DNA of 8,783 nucleotides from contig DGDP01000066.1 in the NCBI GenBank assembly GCA_002385485.1, positions 1 to 8,783 of the forward strand, given 5' to 3'. The notes under the pieces are model-generated. The model made no database searches, had not been told where the DNA came from, and was given only the letters and a program-made list of their open reading frames with translations. Below are positions 6,729 to 8,783 of the stretch, piece by piece. Source of the DNA: Acetomicrobium sp. UBA3949 (GTDB lineage Bacteria; Synergistota; Synergistia; Synergistales; Acetomicrobiaceae). How positions within the stretch are numbered: position 1 is the first letter of the stretch; every line of letters starts with the position of its first letter. The position numbers were made by a program, and so were the translations under genes.

Positions 6729-7028
6729 ATGGATTCGGTAATTCAGTTGATTTTGGGAGGATTTGGCGTTAGCGACGACCTTGTATCTTTGTGTAAGTCT
6801 TATTTGAGCACACTGGTTGAAGAGGGTGCCATGGAACAGTGGGCAATGGATAGGGTGATAAGACAGCTCGAGGAAGAGCTTGCAAGAAGACGTGAGGCGT
6901 TGATCCAGGGGTTTAAAAGCGAGATGGAGAAATTTCTCTCCTTTTTGCCCTTAGTTACAGTAGAACAATTTAAAGCATTAGAGGCAAGGGTGAGAGCCTT
7001 GGAGGAAAGAGAAAACACTTGCAATTAG
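6729..7028 (+). CDS. Small helical phasin-like / coiled-coil protein
   Basis: A 99-residue protein with no signal peptide. Residues 1-33 form a hydrophobic helix region (MDSVIQLILGGFGVSDD...), 36-71 a long charged amphipathic helix rich in Glu and Arg, and after a short PLVTVEQ break, 78-94 a short coiled coil with repeating AL-E-R-V/R units (FKALEARVRALEER). This layout resembles polyhydroxyalkanoate regulator/phasin proteins (PhaF/PhaI-like) and the UbiK/YqiC membrane-associated family. No polyhydroxyalkanoate synthase is visible here, so the phasin role is not established. Cysteines are at 22 and 98. The radical SAM gene starts 30 bases later, which suggests co-transcription. Family placement is tentative. 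Confidence 0.6.
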   Translation: MDSVIQLILGGFGVSDDLVSLCKSYLSTLVEEGAMEQWAMDRVIRQLEEELARRREALIQGFKSEMEKFLSFLPLVTVEQFKALEARVRALEERENTCN

Positions 7029-7058
7029 GGTTGTGCCAGCTTAAAGGAGGCGTTTTCG

Positions 7059-8510
7059 ATGGTTATGAGTTTAACAGATCGACTAAAGGGAATGGTTTCG
7101 ATTGCCCTCTTGAACCAGGTCGTCAAGTTGGTTGAAGAGGGAAATGATGAAAAGCTAGCTTCGCTGTTCGATACGATTTCTCGTTTGGCACCGGCAAAAT
7201 TTCAACGGGAAACTTTCAGGGAAATGGCGCAAATGGCCAGAGAAAACCATCCCTTTGTTGGCGTATTTAGAAGGGTATTCCAGGAGCTTCATCCTAACTG
7301 TCGAAAGAAGCTCATCGTGAACCTTATAGTCAATTTCATGGTCCTCTCTCGCGGTATAAGAGACAGAAAGATGAGAGAGCTTGATATACACATACCCAAT
7401 TTTATGGTGATCAGCCCGACTATGAGATGCAATCTGAAATGCAAAGGTTGTTACGCCGGATCCTATGACACGTCGGCCGATTTAACTGCTGAGGAAATTG
7501 ATAACCTGATAACGCAGGCCAAGGAATTGGGAATGTACTTCTTCACTATATCCGGAGGAGAGCCCTTTACGAGGAAGGACCTTTTCGATATATGGGCAAA
7601 GCATGACGACTGCTATTTTCAAGTATATACAAACGGGACGTTGATTACGGATGAGGTTGCAGACAAATTGGTGGAGCTCGGGAATGTGGCCCCCATGATC
7701 TCCATCGAAGGAACGCCGGAGGAGACAGAATACAGACGAGGGCCGGGAATGTACGGTAAGATCATAGAGACCTACAGAAGGCTTAGGAGGAAGGGTGTAC
7801 TTTATGGCTTCAGTGCGACATGTACTCGTTCCAGTGCTTCTTACATTTCCAGCGACGAGTTCATCGAGCACATGCTCGAGGAGGGTTGTAAGGTTGGTTG
7901 GTTCTTCCAATATATCCCAACCGGTCTCAACCCCGATCTCTCTTATATGGCAACACCTGAGCAGAGAGCTCACCTTAAGAAAAAAATTGAAGAGTGGAGG
8001 TCGAAGTACCCCATATTTTTGGGCGACTTCTGGAACGACGGCCCCTATGTCGATGGCTGCATTGCCGCCGGTTTTCGTTACCTGCACGTGATATCCAACG
8101 GAGATGTTGAGCCCTGCGTATTCTGTCATTTTGCCGTAGACAACATAAGGGAGAAAAGCCTCGTTGAGGTGCTGTCGAGTCCGTTCTTCGAGGCGATACG
8201 TTCGAGGCAACCTTACGACGATGATAATTTACTCAGACCATGCCTTATCATAGACCACCCGGCAGTGCTGAGGGAATTGGTCAGAGAGTACGGAGCACAT
8301 CCTACTCATCCCGGGGCCGACAAGCTTCTCGATGAGCTTGCATCTGGATTGGACGAATACGCCAGAAGGATGAAGGAGATTTACGATCCAATTTGGGAGG
8401 AAAGAGAACGCCAAAAATACCTGAAAACCCTTGAAAAGGAGGATAACCCCGATATTAAGGGAAGGTATAAGAAAAGATGCGTTAATTGTGGCACAAAGGG
8501 CGAGAGGTAA
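7059..8510 (+). CDS. Radical SAM protein with SPASM-like C-terminal cysteines and helical N-terminal extension
   Basis: A 483-residue protein. Residues 1-~112 are helical and match no domain I recognise. The radical SAM core begins at FMVISPTMRCNLKCKGC, with the CX3CX2C cluster ligands C124, C128 and C131, then SGGEPF at 165-170 (SAM contact) and a TNGT strand at 191-194. This core makes the 5'-deoxyadenosyl radical from SAM. The C-terminal part has C334, then C353-x2-C356 in NGDVEPCVFCH, and C395, a pattern like SPASM/twitch domains that bind extra iron-sulfur clusters. NIREKSLVEVLSSPFF after it is typical of SPASM proteins. An unusual second pair, C474-x2-C477, sits in a basic tail. AAAGGAGG lies eight bases before ATG. 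The substrate is unknown; peptide or protein modification is common for SPASM enzymes but not shown here. An oxygen-sensitive cluster fits an anaerobe. Confidence 0.85.
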   Translation: MVMSLTDRLKGMVSIALLNQVVKLVEEGNDEKLASLFDTISRLAPAKFQRETFREMAQMARENHPFVGVFRRVFQELHPNCRKKLIVNLIVNFMVLSRGIRDRKMRELDIHIPNFMVISPTMRCNLKCKGCYAGSYDTSADLTAEEIDNLITQAKELGMYFFTISGGEPFTRKDLFDIWAKHDDCYFQVYTNGTLITDEVADKLVELGNVAPMISIEGTPEETEYRRGPGMYGKIIETYRRLRRKGVLYGFSATCTRSSASYISSDEFIEHMLEEGCKVGWFFQYIPTGLNPDLSYMATPEQRAHLKKKIEEWRSKYPIFLGDFWNDGPYVDGCIAAGFRYLHVISNGDVEPCVFCHFAVDNIREKSLVEVLSSPFFEAIRSRQPYDDDNLLRPCLIIDHPAVLRELVREYGAHPTHPGADKLLDELASGLDEYARRMKEIYDPIWEERERQKYLKTLEKEDNPDIKGRYKKRCVNCGTKGER

Positions 8511-8537
8511 ATTTTATGGACTGAAGGTGGGGCTTTC

Positions 8538-8783
8538 ATGAAAAGTTATGTTGTGGCTCTTGCGCTTGGAATGTTGTTGGCAGCTTTCTACGCTGTCCAA
8601 AATAGCGGAACCGTGATCGTAAAATTTCTGACGTGGCAATGGTCTCTTCATCAAGGCATATGGGAAGTGTTGGGCTTTGCTGCTGGGGCCGTTTTGATGT
8701 GGATTACTTCTTTATTTGCTCAGTTAGAATATAAGAACAGATACAAAAGCGACACAAAAGAGCTTAAAAGGCGCATTGCCGAA
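8538..8783 (+). CDS. LapA-family (DUF1049) inner-membrane protein, 3' partial
   Basis: The first 82 codons are visible; the gene runs past the window end. Two membrane segments (~4-20 and ~43-61) flank a short loop with QNSGTVIVKFLTWQW, where the QN after helix 1 and the V-V-F-L strand are typical of the LapA domain. A basic, charged cytosolic stretch (YKNRYKSDTKELKRRIAE) follows and is likely a coiled coil. In Enterobacteria LapA acts with LapB in controlling lipopolysaccharide synthesis, but this family is broad, and lapB is not seen here. AAGGTGG (8524-8530) lies seven bases before ATG. The radical SAM stop is 27 bases upstream, so it is probably in the same operon. Confidence 0.8.
   Translation, partial: MKSYVVALALGMLLAAFYAVQNSGTVIVKFLTWQWSLHQGIWEVLGFAAGAVLMWITSLFAQLEYKNRYKSDTKELKRRIAE

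Noticed and set aside
7482..8210. A 242-codon open frame on the minus strand
   Set aside because: It lies entirely inside the radical SAM gene, has no recognisable domain, and its content is what the reverse of that coding sequence gives.

Overview
The window (8,783 bases) is a densely packed housekeeping stretch. All supported genes are on the + strand, and no mobile element, CRISPR array, tRNA or rRNA was seen. It opens with the last 44 codons of a primary sigma factor (RpoD) and closes inside a LapA-type membrane protein gene. The content suggests an anaerobic, fermentative bacterium: a Rex NADH/NAD redox repressor is coupled to enolase, a radical SAM enzyme is present, and there are no oxygen-respiration genes. 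A LapA-type protein together with an RqcP of the low-GC Gram-positive style fits a lineage such as Synergistota. That placement is an impression from protein style and gene order, not a search result.

Region 1 (1-1425): the rpoD tail, then a 381-residue protein whose middle and C-terminal parts resemble domains 2 and 3 of eRF1/Vms1-type release factors (a bacterial 'baeRF'), closed by a strong intrinsic terminator. Region 2 (1426-3808): a sigma-70-type promoter drives rqcP-eno-rex. This joins a nascent-chain quality-control factor, a glycolytic enzyme and a redox repressor. eno and rex overlap by four bases.

Region 3 (3809-6585): yajC-secD-secF, the accessory membrane complex of the Sec translocon. 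secD and secF overlap by one base, and yajC and secD both appear to start at TTG. Region 4 (6586-8783): a second promoter-like site, a small coiled-coil phasin-like protein, a radical SAM protein with a helical N-terminal extension and extra cysteines, and the start of a LapA-family gene. These three lie close together and probably form one operon.

Most genes are well-known families. The two less ordinary parts are the release-factor-like protein beside rqcP, which lacks the canonical GGQ loop, and the uncharacterised phasin-like/radical SAM pair. Several start codons are best placed downstream of the longest reading frame because of strong Shine-Dalgarno sites; these are noted gene by gene.
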